This document shows, one piece after another, positions 22,101 to 32,919 of a DNA stretch of 64,000 bases. The stretch is from Proteles cristata cristata (lineage: Eukaryota > Chordata > Mammalia > Carnivora > Hyaenidae): contig JAESUZ010003286.1 in assembly GCA_017311185.1 (NCBI GenBank), forward strand, positions 248,001 to 312,000. Direction: 5' to 3'. Numbering within the stretch: the stretch's first letter is position 1; the number at the start of each line of letters is the position of its first letter. The notes beneath the pieces are model-generated. The model was given only the letters and a program-made list of their open reading frames with translations, was not told the DNA's origin and made no database searches. The translations under genes were made by a program, and so were the position numbers.

Positions 22101-22374
22101 TGCTTTGCACGTGTGTATGAGAGTATTGTCATTGGGGAGCAAAGGGCCTATTTGGGCCTTCACTTGATATTATGTACTGTTGAGTTGTCTGGCCACTCCC
22201 TCTGGGGCCCCTGCCCACCTGGGGCCCCTGCCAAACCAGGACAGTGGAGCAGGTGGTTCTCAGGCTCTGCAGTGCATTTGTTCAGCCAGGCCTGGTGCCC
22301 TTGCCCTGCCCTGTTGTGGTGGAGACTTGATCATGAAAACTAGGCAGATACTGTCACTGCCTTCCGGAATATCT

Positions 22375-22690
22375 ATGAAGAAAGGAGACAGGCATGGACT
22401 TGAGTGGTCAGTGGTAGGTGCATGGAGATGAGTGGCTCAATCCCAGGAGCTCAGAGGAGGGGTGAAGGCTTCCGGTTTGGGCAATCCAAGTGAGGTGGGA
22501 GGGTAGAGGTGGCAGGAGGTAGTGATAAGAGCTGGGTCTGGCAACCCAGGCAGAGGGAAGGGCTTGAGCCAAGGCATGGAGGCGTGGGATCTTTCTGCTG
22601 GAGAGGAGTGGCAGGAAATGAGGCTTTCGATAGGATAATGATAGGAAAAAGCACATGGAGCAGGAGCTTAGTATAAAGACTGAGTGGATT
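22375..22690 (+). mobile_element. Ancient interspersed repeat, family not assigned
   Basis: 'caggcagagggaagggcttgagccaaggcatggaggcgtggg' followed by 'ggagaggagtggcagg' resembles a common mammalian repeat with the phrase 'aaaggcctggaggc'. The same family appears at 36310-37330. Confidence 0.4.
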
Positions 22691-22819
22691 GTGAAACTCT
22701 AGTTGATCTAAAGGATCGGAATATTCTCACCTGGGACCCTTTCTCCCTAGGCCATCAGCCCAAAAGTTCTCAGAGATACCCAAGGTAGTGTTGGTGATTG
22801 AGATAGATGGTGACCATTT

Positions 22820-23240
22820 ATTTTTAAGGAAAGGCTTCTCTGTGTGCCAGGCACTTCTCCAAGGACTTAACCATGATTAACTAATTTATTTATTTATTTT
22901 TAATATTTATTTTTGAGAGAGAGTGAGAGAGGCAGAGTGCTCCAGAGAGGGCAGAGAGAGGGGGTACAGAGGATCCAAAATGGCCTCTATGCTGACAGCA
23001 GAGAGCCCAATGTGTGGCTTGAACTCACAAACCATGAGATCATGACCAGAGCTGAAGTCAGATGCTTAACTGACTGAGCCACCCAGGTACCCTCCTAACC
23101 ATGATTAGCTCACAAGGAGCCTGTATTCTGGTATCCCCATTTTACAGACAAATCTACTGAGTCTCAGAAAGGTTGGGTAAGCAGCAAAAGTAGAGCTCTT
23201 AGCTGCAGCTAAAGCTCTCACTTCTGCCCTGTACTCCCAA
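22820..23240 (-). mobile_element. MIR split by a felid SINE
   Basis: 'tgtgccaggcacttctccaagg' lies left of the SINE and 'tccccattttacagacaaatctactgagtctcagaaagg' lies right. Both are antisense MIR, so one element was split by the insertion at 22883-23095. Confidence 0.75.
22883..23095 (-). mobile_element. Felid CAN SINE nested in MIR
   Basis: Minus-strand copy with a shortened middle ('gctgacagcagagagccc'). A 15-bp duplication with one mismatch (taaccatgattaact and taaccatgattagct) is at 22868-22882 and 23096-23110. Confidence 0.93.
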
Positions 23241-23500
23241 AGCATCTACAGAAATCACTGGAAATTGTACTGTTACTTAGGCCCCTTTTTTAGGTCTGAT
23301 TCCCCCACCCCAACATCCTTTATAAAATTGTTCAAAGTATCATTTCACAGGATGAATCACATAAACATTACTTGAAAGCATTTTCCCATAATTTTTATTA
23401 TTATAAGCAATTACACATTAAAAAGTCTTTAGCATGTTTTTATTATTAAATCAACTTTATAGCATAATAAGAGGAATTTAAAAGAAAACCATTTCACACA
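23240..23500. other. AT-rich unassigned intronic DNA
   Basis: The part 23320-23480 is strongly AT-rich with short ATTATT runs. No gene or certain repeat was recognised. Confidence 0.35.
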
Positions 23501-23516
23501 GAACCCCGCTGTCCTG

Positions 23517-23734
23517 AGGTGCCTGGGTGGCTCAGTCAGCTAAGCGTCCAACTTCGGCTCAGGTCATGGTCACACAGTTCGTGGGCTTGAGCACTGTGTT
23601 GAGCTCTGTGCTGACAGCTAGCTCAGAGCCTGGAGCCTGCTTCAGATTCTGTATCTCCCTCTCTCTCTGACCCTCCCCTGCTCACACTGTCTCTCTCTCT
23701 CAGAAATAAATAAAACATTAAAAAAAAAAAAAAG
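23517..23734 (+). mobile_element. Felid CAN SINE
   Basis: Full-length sense copy from 'aggtgcctgggtggctcag' to an 'aaataaataaaacatta' plus poly-A tail. A 16-bp duplication with two mismatches (gaaccccgctgtcctg and gaacctggctgtcctg) is at 23501-23516 and 23735-23750. Confidence 0.95.
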
Positions 23735-23959
23735 GAACCTGGCTGTCCTGACACAGCTGTTTTCCTTTCTCACAACTCGCCCTCTGCCCATTTTTCTCCT
23801 ATGTGCTAGTAAGTACCTTCAGGTAAAGCCGGTCACAAATTTTAAAGGCAAGGGGGGTTGGGGGAAAGGACATCCTTTTGTATCTTCTCAGCCTCTGGTA
23901 CAGTGTCTTCTAGTGGTAGCACACTTTCTGAGAATGGTGGTATGTACCAAGTTCAAGTG

Positions 23960-24125
23960 GCCTGTTTCAGGAGGAAGGAGGCAGACAATGTGCGTCTGAC
24001 TGCCCTGGTCTGCTGTGTGACCTGAGACAAGTTGCTTTCCCTCTCTGGGCCTCCATTCCTTCATCTGGAAAATCAGATTTTGCCTTCTTCCCTGAGTGTC
24101 GTGAGGACCTTTATAAGTTCTTAGG
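23960..24125 (+). mobile_element. MIR fragment
   Basis: 'tctgctgtgtgacctgagacaagttgctttccctctctgggcc', 'ttcatctggaaaatcag' and 'gtgtcgtgaggacctttat' follow the sense MIR order. Confidence 0.85.
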
Positions 24126-24129
24126 TTCC

Positions 24130-24845
24130 CTGCTCCTGTGGTTGCGCTGGGCTTCTCCATCTTGGTCAGGACTGTACGTCCTCTCACCCAACCCCCATTA
24201 CTTCCACATGGCACCAGCCCAGATCTTGCCAGATCTGAGGAAGAGCTGGCCCTGACACACTCCCAGGAGCGTGCACACTTGCCCTCTCTGCTCTTGGGAC
24301 AGACAGCTGAGAGCTACAGGTCTGCACCCTGAAAGACCAGCACACACTTCTCAGACTCTTGCCTATGTGTCCACGAGGCCATTTCTGGCCACTCGACCTG
24401 AGATTTCCACCTTCCTCGTGTGTTTGACACCATCTCTGCCCCCTGGTTCCAGGCAGTGCTGTTCTCCGTCCCTGTCCTCCCAGTGGCTGAGAAAGCACAG
24501 GGCCTTTCTGTCTGGGCTCCTGAGTCCAGGCCCTTCCCAGCTCTGCACCAGCTCTGCAGTTCCCTGTGGACTCTGCTCCCAGAATGTCCGCGTCCTGTGT
24601 CTTCCTCACCTCACCTGCGCTGCACAGCTCTGCTCACCAAACCGTTCCCTTGGCCCCTCATTTTCACTCCCCTCTCACCCACCTTGCCCCCTGCAGGCCC
24701 TGTGCTTCACACCCCACCCCGCTGCCCTCTCCCCATGCTTCTCCAGTCTTCATCCTGCCCTGGTGGTCACAGCCATCCCTGAGCTGGGGACATGTCAGGA
24801 TAGAACTTTCCTTGAAGATCAGTCCTTTCCACCCAGAATCCTTTT
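24130..24845. other. C-rich intronic DNA, possibly decayed L2
   Basis: A pyrimidine-rich, stop-poor stretch gives the longest open frame in the window (24271-25083, +, 270 codons). The composition resembles L2 3' regions but no clear L2 landmark was found. The protein shows no domain. Confidence 0.3.
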
Positions 24846-24849
24846 TCTG

Positions 24850-24925
24850 CTTGAGGCCCAGAGAGGTGCACAAGCTGGCCAAGGTCACACAGCAGCAGAC
24901 TGCAGAGTGGGTCTCCTGACTTCTA
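24850..24925 (-). mobile_element. MIR fragment
   Basis: 'gaggcccagagaggtgcacaagctggccaaggtcacacagcag' is typical antisense MIR. Confidence 0.7.
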
Positions 24926-25639
24926 ACCTAGGGCTCCTGGGCCCTATTTTGAAATGTCTTAAAACCTGCCCTTCCACCCTCTTGCCTGGCTTGTCATGGA
25001 TGGTGCAGAGTTCCCTGGCTGGTCTGTCATTTACCAGAATGACTTACCTACTGGACAGGAAGGAGATAATCAAGTGTAAATAGATTTTGTATTAGTCACT
25101 CAATGACTTTCCTGTTGTTGAGAAACAGCCGGGCTCACACACCCAGCCCAGTGGTGCTCACCTGCAGAGCTCGAGCAGGGAGCTGGGGAGGAGAATGCTG
25201 AGCAGAGCTGAGAGCTGAGAGCAGGGAAGCCTGGGTTTCCATGGTGACCACTGGGCCCACTCCCGCAGCCACTTTCCTACCTAGCACCTCTCCCTTTTGG
25301 CACTCCTCCCCTACCTCCCAATCCCCTCACTCCCTAACCCCCCTACCCAGAACTTGTCCATCTTTTCAGGAAAGTTGCAACAGGACTGGGACAGGCCTCA
25401 GAAAACTGACATTCATTGGAAGCACACCTGCTGTGTGCCAGACATTTGTCCCTGGTGCCCCCCGTCACGAGGGGAGGTTGACAAGGATTGATATCTGTTG
25501 TATAAAACAGGCAGAGAAGAACATCACTGGTAAGAGACAAAGGAAGGGGTAGTACTGTCTCCTGAAGACCAGTATAGACCGTACAGAAAGGGTGGCATTG
25601 AGCATGGCCACACTTAAGGTCTTGACTCAAAATGGCCTT

Positions 25640-25912
25640 TGCTGCAAGGCCTTCCCTGGCCACCTATCTTAAATTTCGACCCACCCTCAACATTTCCCAC
25701 CCCCTTTCTCTGTTTTATTGTGTTCCTTTATGCTAGTTACCATTTAGCATACTACATATTTCACTTATCCCTCATCTTGTGTTTATAGTCTGTCTACCAC
25801 TAAGATATGGGCTTAACGAGGGCAGAACTTTGTTCTCTGCTGGAACCTCAGGACTAAAGCAGTACCTGGCACAAGGTTGGTGCTCAGTAAATAGTTGTTG
25901 AATGGATGAGCA
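25640..25912 (+). mobile_element. L2 LINE 3' end
   Basis: 'aaggccttccctggccacctatcttaaat', 'ctagttaccatttagcatactacatatttcactta', 'agggcagaactttg' and 'gtacctggcacaaggttggtgctcagtaaatagttgttgaatg' match the sense L2 3' end in order. Confidence 0.85.
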
Positions 25913-26189
25913 TGTTAATTAATTCCAGGGACCCAGGACTGATGTGAAGACATGCTGGGCACCCCCTCAGGATCCCAGAGACCTCCCATCCTCCTCTGAA
26001 GATTGCCAGATCTGCAAAGTCTGAGTTTAACCAGTTCCTAAATGGGTGGGGAGTTGGGGAAGGAGCTGGTTTGACCTTTGGGTAGAAGTCAGGCAGGCGA
26101 CCCTTGTGCCTTGCTCTGTCTTAGAGACCAGTTCTGTGTCCATGCTGGGGGACTGCACAGGGATGCCTGGTTGTGCCTCTTCTCCCCAC

Positions 26190-26290
26190 CTCCCTCCCGG
26201 GCTGAGAGCTCCTTGAAAGAAGGGACTGACTTTCACCCATCTTCATTTGTCTTCTGGGCCCAGTGAACATTCACCAATAGAATGACTGAG
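26190..26290 (+). mobile_element. L2 LINE 3' fragment
   Basis: 'tgagagctccttgaaagaagggactgac' followed by 'cagtgaacattcaccaatagaatgactgag' is the typical L2 3' ending in diverged form. Confidence 0.55.
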
Positions 26291-26429
26291 TGTAAGAATA
26301 AAAGTCTATATGGAGAATAAATGAAAGAAAAGGAAGCAAACAGTAAACAGTTACTTGCTATAAACAACCTTTCCCAATTTGCCAAGAACCGCTTGCCTAA
26401 AGTCATGGGACCTTAGGGACCAAAGTGTG

Positions 26430-26560
26430 ATGCAATCAGTCACTGAATAGCTGCTTGTGAGTATTTGCTGTGTCCTGCTGTGTACACGCTCTGTGTTCTG
26501 GGGGCTGTGCAGTGAACAGAACAAAGTCCCTGTTCTCATGAAGCTTACACTTCAGCATCA
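26430..26560. mobile_element. Ancient interspersed repeat, family not assigned
   Basis: 'gtgcagtgaacagaacaaagtccctgttctcatgaagcttacacttcag' is a phrase repeated widely in mammalian genomes. I do not name the family. Confidence 0.4.
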
Positions 26561-27880
26561 AGGGGGAAGTGTTCTTGAACTGTAATTCCTATAAACTCAT
26601 TTCTGGGAGTGTTGGGACAGGAAGGTCTGTATCCAAGACACTGCTGCCTCCTCTGATCACAGCAGCTCTAGATTACTGAGGCCTAGAAGTTAGAGGCTTG
26701 CTTAAAGTCAAGTGCAGAGTAGACTGGTCTCCAAGGCCCTGGCCACCCTCAGGAGGCAGGATGGTCTCCATGCTGTCTTTGAGGGATGAGGGGCATAGCC
26801 TTGGCCCAATGGCTGGCAGCTGTATTCCTCTCTCTTCCTAACTTTGGTGCAGGCCAAGACTCTGGGAGTTGCCATGGAATTTTCTAGAGCAGTGAACGTC
26901 ATCCTATGCTGTGGCACCCAGCCTTGCAGGTGTGAGGGCCCACAATGCTAACTGTAGTATCCTGCTGGGCACTTGGCAGCGAGGGCCCAGACCCCCAGGA
27001 AATCAGCCCCGAACCCTTTTTCTTTCCTGGCAGCTCTGAAAGAAGCCAGCATTCTCCCAAAGGTAGAAATAAAGGAACAGGAACTGGAAATAGAGGAGCT
27101 CACCTCCCCACCTCTGCCCTTTGTCTTTCAGGATCTCGGAGAGACATTAAAGGATCTGAAGGCACAGAAACTGTTGATAATGCCTAATCAGAAATAGATT
27201 CAGGGGGACTTGTGTGGATCAGCAGCCTAGCTCCTGGCTTCTTCAGCCACCCGACAGCACCCTGTGCTGGGGCCAGACTCCGGAGGCTGTAGGCAAGCAC
27301 CGCCTATTCCTGAGCAAAGGTGTGAAAGTGTTAGGAAGTTGTTCAGGAAGTCATGCCTGCCTGGGTGTGGAGGATGGGTTAGAGCCGAGAGAAGCAAGAG
27401 GCAGGGGGACTGGTTCTGAGGCTGTGTGGCTACAATAGTCATCTAGGCCAAGGGGTGGAGTGAAAGAGTTTGCCAGCCATTGAGGTGCAGTGGATGAGAG
27501 AGAGGGAGGATCCTGGTGAGTGATGAGAGTGTCAGTTACCCCAGAGGGGGAAGGACAGTTCCCGGGGAGAAGTCCGTGGTTCGGATGTGGGCACTTTTGC
27601 ATTCAAATATTCAAGAGGGTCCTGGAGTCAGGTCAGAGGGGGGCCCTGGAGTGCTCCCAGTGTCCTGGGGAGAGGAGCTGGTTTGCAAGGGCTGTCCAAG
27701 GAGATCACAGGCCACAGTTCCTGCCCCTTCAGAAGCCTGAAGAAGGGAATTCAGTGATTTGCCCCACACCCTATTATTTGACTAATTAATTAGTACCCTC
27801 CTCTAACTCAGGCTCTGCCTGGCTTTCTGGAAGCTTATAGGGATGACAGAGGGCTGTATTTAAGGGCGCTTTTGTAGATG
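26561..27880. other. Unassigned intronic DNA
   Basis: No gene was recognised. It contains a 14-bp perfect palindrome at 27781-27794, listed separately. Confidence 0.35.
27781..27794. promoter_or_regulatory. Perfect 14-bp AT palindrome with a paired homeodomain-type core
   Basis: ACTAATTAATTAGT is self-complementary and contains TAAT-TA-ATTA, the P2-type spacing bound by paired-class homeodomain dimers. Binding is inferred from the motif only. The surrounding sequence is weakly MIR-like. Confidence 0.3.
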
Positions 27881-27884
27881 CCAG

Positions 27885-27970
27885 GAATCTCCCTAAGGCT
27901 CTAGGAGGGAGCAGTATGATTATTTCCATTTTGCAGGTCAGAAAGCTGAGTCATGGAGGCTGATGGAACC
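27885..27970 (-). mobile_element. MIR fragment
   Basis: 'gattatttccattttgcaggtcagaaagctgagtcatgg' is diverged antisense MIR core. Confidence 0.5.
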
Positions 27971-29227
27971 GTGCCCCATTCTGGGCCCCCCTCTCCCTGC
28001 AGGGCTTCTGCCTGGATGATGAGGGAGGGATGCTGAGCAACAACATTTGCTGGGGGGTTTTTATACAGTCCTTCCACCTCTGGGGTAATTTGGCAGGTGT
28101 CTGAGGTTCATCCCCCCACCCCCGCCGCCTCCTCCCCCTTCCCCTCCTCCTGCCTTTCAGCTCTCTCTCACCTGGCTTGGTCCAGGTGTTTTAATGTGTA
28201 CACTGCCTCAGGTCCTTTCCCCTAACAGGCAGCATGAGCATAAATAAGGAAAATGCCACTCTGTCCCTTCCAGAGCTCAGGCTTGTAATTACACCTGGCA
28301 ACCTAAAAAAGGATGCTGCACTGGGAGAAGGTCATCTCCCGGGGCCCGAGCTTCATTGTGGGTCCTCCCTGTTGTAGCTACCACAATCGCTATCCACACA
28401 GTTACACTGATACAGCACTCTGTGTGCTGCATCATAATTCATCTGCCAGACGGGGGTCCCCTGGAGGGCAAGGACTACAGGGCTTAGAACTCTTGCCCCC
28501 AGACTGTCGGCGCCCAGTGTTTGAGATATTGGCCCGGACCTTTCCAGCAAAGAATGTCCCCAGGTCAGAACTTGCTGGTTCTGGTGGAGTGTTGTGTAAA
28601 TGACCGTAAACTCTTCCCTGAAGATTAAAGGCTCTCCAGGACTTGAACTAGGTGTCATTGCCTCCCTACCCAGCTCACCTCCCAGCCCGTGCCAGCAGGT
28701 CCACATGCTCCTCCCTCGGGTCCTGGGCTCACCTGTGCCTCTGTAGGCTCTCACCTGTCACTGGGCCTCAGGTCCCCATGAGCGGACTGGCACATACACA
28801 CATGTCCCTGAGCCTCAGTCACTAAGCCTTCCATGAAGCCACCTTATCTAGCATCCCCTTACCAGATTGGGGGTCCTTTCAAGTCTTGGTTGCGATCCTC
28901 GTTGCCCTCCTGTGGCCCCCGGTGTCACCACCTTCCCCTCCATCTTCAGCTGTCTGAACCCTGCTCATCTTCAGCTGTCACCACACCTTTCTTCAGACTA
29001 GCATCTTGCCTGCCAAAGCTGGGACAACCTCTGATCTGACCCCACGTGACCTTTCCAACCAACAGTCTTGGCACATAGTGGGGGCTGGGGAGAGTTTCTC
29101 CTGTTGATTCTTCCTCTCTTGGCTCCATCTTAGTATCTTTGCTCACATTCTGCCCTTCCCTTCTAAAACCTGCCTGGCCTGCCAGCTCTGGGTCACCTTT
29201 CCTTAAAGCCCTTTGCATGCTTCTGTC
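27971..29227. other. Unassigned intronic DNA, partly L2-like
   Basis: There is a C-rich stretch at 28110-28155. Weak L2-like phrases occur around 28450-28480 ('ctggagggcaaggactacag') and 29070-29220 ('tcttggcacatagtgggggctgg'). No gene was recognised. Confidence 0.35.
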
Positions 29228-29237
29228 CTCACAGCCG

Positions 29238-29279
29238 TGCTGCTGCTGCTGCTGCTTCTTCTTCTTCTTCTTCTTCTTC

Positions 29280-29317
<38 letters not shown>

Positions 29318-29319
29318 TT
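29238..29319. repeat. Compound trinucleotide microsatellite (TGC)6 (TTC)8 (TTA)n
   Basis: About six TGC units (29238-29255), eight TTC units (29256-29279) and about 13 TTA units to 29319 sit in series. The TTA block is the tail of the adjacent minus-strand LINE-1. The TGC and TTC blocks overlap the insertion's target-site duplication. Confidence 0.95.
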
Positions 29320-29876
29320 AAATTTATATCCAAGTTAGTTAGCATATTGGGCAACAGTGATTTCAAGAGTATATTCCTTAATGCCCCTTACCCATTTAGC
29401 CCACCCCCCTCCCATAATCCCCCCAGTAACCTTCTGTTTGTTCTCTATATTTAAGAGTCTCTTATGTTTTTGTCCCCCTCCCTGTTTTTATATTATTTTT
29501 GCTCCCCTTCCCTTATGTTCATCTGTTTTGTATCTTAAAGTCCTCATATGAGTGAAAGTCATATGATATTTGTCTTTCTCTGACTAATTTCACTTAGCAT
29601 AATACCCTCTAGTCCATCCACATAGTTGCAAATGGCAAGATTTCATTCTTTTTGATTGCCAAGTAATATTCCATCATATATATATGTATATATACATATA
29701 TATATATAGCACATCTTCTTTATCGATTCATCCATCGATGGACATTTAGGCTCTAAATGTCCCTTTGAAACGGCATACCTGTATTCCTTGGATAAATACC
29801 TAATAGTGCAATTGCTGGATTGTAAGGTAGTTCTATTAATTTTTTGAGGAATCTCCAAACTGTTTTCCAGAGTGGG
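29242..29876 (-). mobile_element. 5'-truncated LINE-1 3' end (felid/carnivore L1)
   Basis: Only the 3' non-coding end is present, on the minus strand. Recognisable phrases (as the + strand reads) are 'ttatatccaagttagttagc', 'tgtctttctctgactaatttcacttagcataat', 'gcaaatggcaagatttcattc', 'catccatcgatggacattta', 'gtgcaattgctgg' and 'aactgttttccagagtgg'. Part of the usual sequence after 'ggacatttaggctc' is missing, an apparent internal deletion. A duplication with one mismatch (ctcacagccgtgct and ctcacagccctgct) is at 29228-29241 and 29877-29890. No open frame of ORF1 or ORF2 is present. Confidence 0.88.
29676..29708. repeat. AT dinucleotide tract inside the LINE-1
   Basis: Alternating 'atatatatatgtatatatacatatatatatata', a known variable position in L1 3' ends. 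It can form a cruciform. Confidence 0.85.
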
Positions 29877-29890
29877 CTCACAGCCCTGCT

Positions 29891-31719
29891 TCTTGCCCCT
29901 ATGCTCCTGTAGTTCCAACCAGAACTGGACTGGTTAGCATTCAGTCATGAACCTGGCCTCCAGAGCACCGTCCTCAGCCTCCCCAAGGCCCAGGCAAGGC
30001 TGTTGCTGGAATTGTTAGCATTTCACCAATGAGAAAGTAGGATTAGAGGCCTGAGCAACTGTTCTGGTCACAAGGAAGGATTTCTGGCGTCCTGGGAGCT
30101 GTGTTCCAAAAGCCAGGCAGGAGCAGGTCATGTGGTCAGTGGGGTAGGGAGGAGGATCCCGGGCTGAGGGAACTCCATGGGTCTGAGCATGGTGGAGACA
30201 AGGATAGGCAGCCATAGGGTCAGATGAGCTACATCCATGGGGGCCAGATCCTGCCCTCCCGAGTAACAAAGAGCAGAAGCCTAAAGTGGGACAGGCGCCA
30301 CAGTGACAGTAACTTCACAACCTAGCTGAGTTGAAAAATAGCCAAAGTAGCTCTGCTCAGCATCTGTTGAGCCCCTGCTATGCCAGGAGGTGGAGCCCAC
30401 CTGGACCTTGCGCCCAGGAGTGTCATTCTCATAGAAGGTGGCCATGTGATGTATAGTAGTAGTCAGTACCTGAGATATGTCGGGTGTGAGCATAGGAGCC
30501 TGTACCTGGGGACTGCAGGAGCGGGCATGGTCTGGGGTCATGGGTTAGAAGAGAACTTCATCTGGAGACTGGGCTGGTGAGGTTGGTAGGAACAGAGGCA
30601 GTGAAGGGCGTGGCCTAGCCCCATGTTCTCAGGGTAGACCTGGAAGGAAGAGCTGATGGACTGGCCTCAAAAGGACCCAAGGGGGCCGGTGTTTTACTGA
30701 GGAGGCCTTATCATTGCGAAAATCTCCCACCTGGGACAGATGCTTATGAGGCTGTTGGCTCATCCACCTCTGCCCCACCCCCAGCTCTGCCCAGCTGCCA
30801 TGGAAAGGAGCCTTGTCAAACTGAGCCTCAGAGGAAACTAGGTGATGTTTCCATTATTTTCATAATTTATACTCCGAGATTAGGAGTAAAGATTTGTTTG
30901 GTATTCTTGTACTCGGCCTGGTTACTTCCTAGGCTTGAAACCAATTTTCATCTGGACCAAGATTTGCTGTAAATTCCCAAGGTTCCCAGTGCTAATGAAA
31001 TGCTCTGGGCTGCCTTTTGGGCCCCAGCCCTATGCCCCATGCTCAGTCCCAAACATCGGCAGAGGTAGGGAGTCTTTGGCACTAAGGCTGAGGTGGAATT
31101 GCCTGTGTGTGGTTCTATCACACTTTCGGGCCTCACAGCCTCCACAGGGACTTAATGCCATGTCCTAGGGTCCCCCGAACTAGCGTTGCTGACTTTGGCC
31201 TGAACTGTGTGTGGTGCTGTTGGGAAAGCTTGCACTCAGGTGGTAAAACCTTTCCACTCTCCGGAAATCTTCCTTTATAGAGTGAAGAGTTTGGAGCCGG
31301 GACTATGTGGCTGCTCCCTTGTTTTATCGCTGAAGAAACAGAAGGCCTGGGGGTGTGGTGGGGGCTGCCTGGGCAGGAGTGGACAGGGCAAGTCCTCACC
31401 CAGGCCTCTCTCTTGTCCTTACCACGTGGTTCATAACCGTTTAAGGCCTCCTGCAGCTGGTGTCCCCTTGCTTCTGGGGAGTTCATTAGCTAGAAACAAC
31501 CCATCTTCTCTCCTTTGTACACCCCTGGGGCTTTGCAGCGGCTCACACCCTTGGGAGTTGTCACCTCTGTCCAGTCACAGGGGAGCATGAAGCAGGCTCT
31601 CCGCCTGCCTCCCCTCCATGGACGCCCCATCTCCGTGGGTCTCTCACTGTGGCGCCAGGGCTTTGTCTGCAGAGACTAATGTCTTTTCCCTCTCGAAGGC
31701 TTAAGAGTCCAAGGAAAGC
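29891..31719. other. Unassigned intronic DNA
   Basis: No gene or confident repeat. Weak MIR-like phrases occur near 30015-30070 and 30355-30385. Confidence 0.35.
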
Positions 31720-31845
31720 ATTTTAGTTTCAGGAAATCTTTTGGTCTGCACATATTTCTAATTAATATTGTCAAATTAGCTGGCCTTTCTCTAATTTTTC
31801 CAGGACTTCTGCTATCAGTTTTATGTGTGGAGTTATTGTCGTAAC
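31720..31845. other. Non-repeat AT-rich block, candidate conserved non-coding DNA
   Basis: 'tttctaattaatattgtcaaattagctgg' and 'ctctaatttttccagg' lie in unique-looking sequence next to a MIR. Homeodomain-type TAATTAAT is present. Function is inference only. Confidence 0.25.
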
Positions 31846-32065
31846 AGTTAATATTTACTTTTCCTTTTACCGAGTGCTTTCTTAGACATTATCTCATTTC
31901 ATCCTCAGAACAACCCTGGAGGCAGCCCTGTTCTCCTTGATTTTAAGACAGAAGAGAAACTACAAACCAGAGCAGCAGGGCAGCCCGCCCATGGTCACCT
32001 GGCAGCGGGGTCAGGGTGTGAGCTCCAGTCTTGGGACTCCCAAGTCAAGTGCTCGTTTGGTTGTA
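31846..32065 (-). mobile_element. MIR fragment
   Basis: 'gagtgctttcttagacattatctcatttcatcctcagaacaaccctgg' is the antisense MIR 3' half. It is followed by a decayed core ending in 'ccatggtcacctggcagcgggg'. Confidence 0.85.
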
Positions 32066-32919
32066 TCACCTCGGTCTCTGAGCCAAATCTTGCAGGGAGG
32101 AGTCAAGGGAGATTAAAGACAGTCACAGAAGCTCCTGCCCTGCAGAGCTCACGGAATGGAAGGGAACCTCTTATCTACAGAGGCTTTGGTGCCTATGTGT
32201 GGGGGACTGCCAAGTGCTTGAGTCCTTGGTGGACCCTGGGAGAGAGAGCCCTGTGAGCCTGCCAGTCCTTTATCCTGCTCCCAGGTCAGAGACTATCTGT
32301 TGCCTCTGTGTCCCCAGCAGGGGAGGACTGCAGGGGACCCAGCTCAGAGACTGTCTAGCCCAACGCTCCTGGACAAGGCTTTCAGGTAAAGCATTCAAAG
32401 AGCTAGGCCCCCACAAGCCACCCTCTGCTACAGGATGGAGCTGCTCCGGCTCTTCCCGTCCACAAAGAGCCTTGTGTCTTTTCGCACACAGGGCAAGAAA
32501 GCCGCAGTCGTGTCTGGAAAGAGCCCCGGGTTTGACACTAGACGCGGAGCTATAATTATCATCTTTAATTACACGACAGAGCCTCTGCCAGGGAAACGTG
32601 CTTGACGATTATCTCCTCTCCTGACGAGGGTGGTTCCATCTGCCTTTATAAGTACTGACATAAACATACATGCTCACTTGAGATTTCAGAATCATAAAGG
32701 GCCATTCAGAGTTGCCTGCCGAGGACTCCAGGTTTCTTTTCCAGGAGAATTGGACGAGCCAGGTATAAGCCGTGCAAGTGCTCTCTTGCCTACTGCTGAA
32801 AAATAGTGCCCGTTTGCCTCTGAGTTGACTTGATCTCTAAAACTGGAGGAAAAGAATAAACCTTTTCCTGAAGCTTAAAAAAAAAAAGGAGAGCAAAATC
32901 TGTGTAATAGCAATGCTGT
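32066..32919. other. Unassigned intronic DNA with a non-repeat block at 32540-32700
   Basis: The block 'gctataattatcatctttaattacacgacag' through 'cctttataagtactgac' looks unique and AT-rich and could be conserved. Nothing else was recognised. Confidence 0.3.

Noticed and set aside
24271..25083. 270-codon open frame as a gene
   Set aside because: It covers C-rich sequence and part of a MIR, has low-complexity Ser/Pro/Leu content, and has no recognisable domain or transcript context.
29238..29319. Trinucleotide array considered as a coding poly-amino-acid tract
   Set aside because: It lies in an intron at an L1 junction and no coding frame extends from it beyond the repeat.
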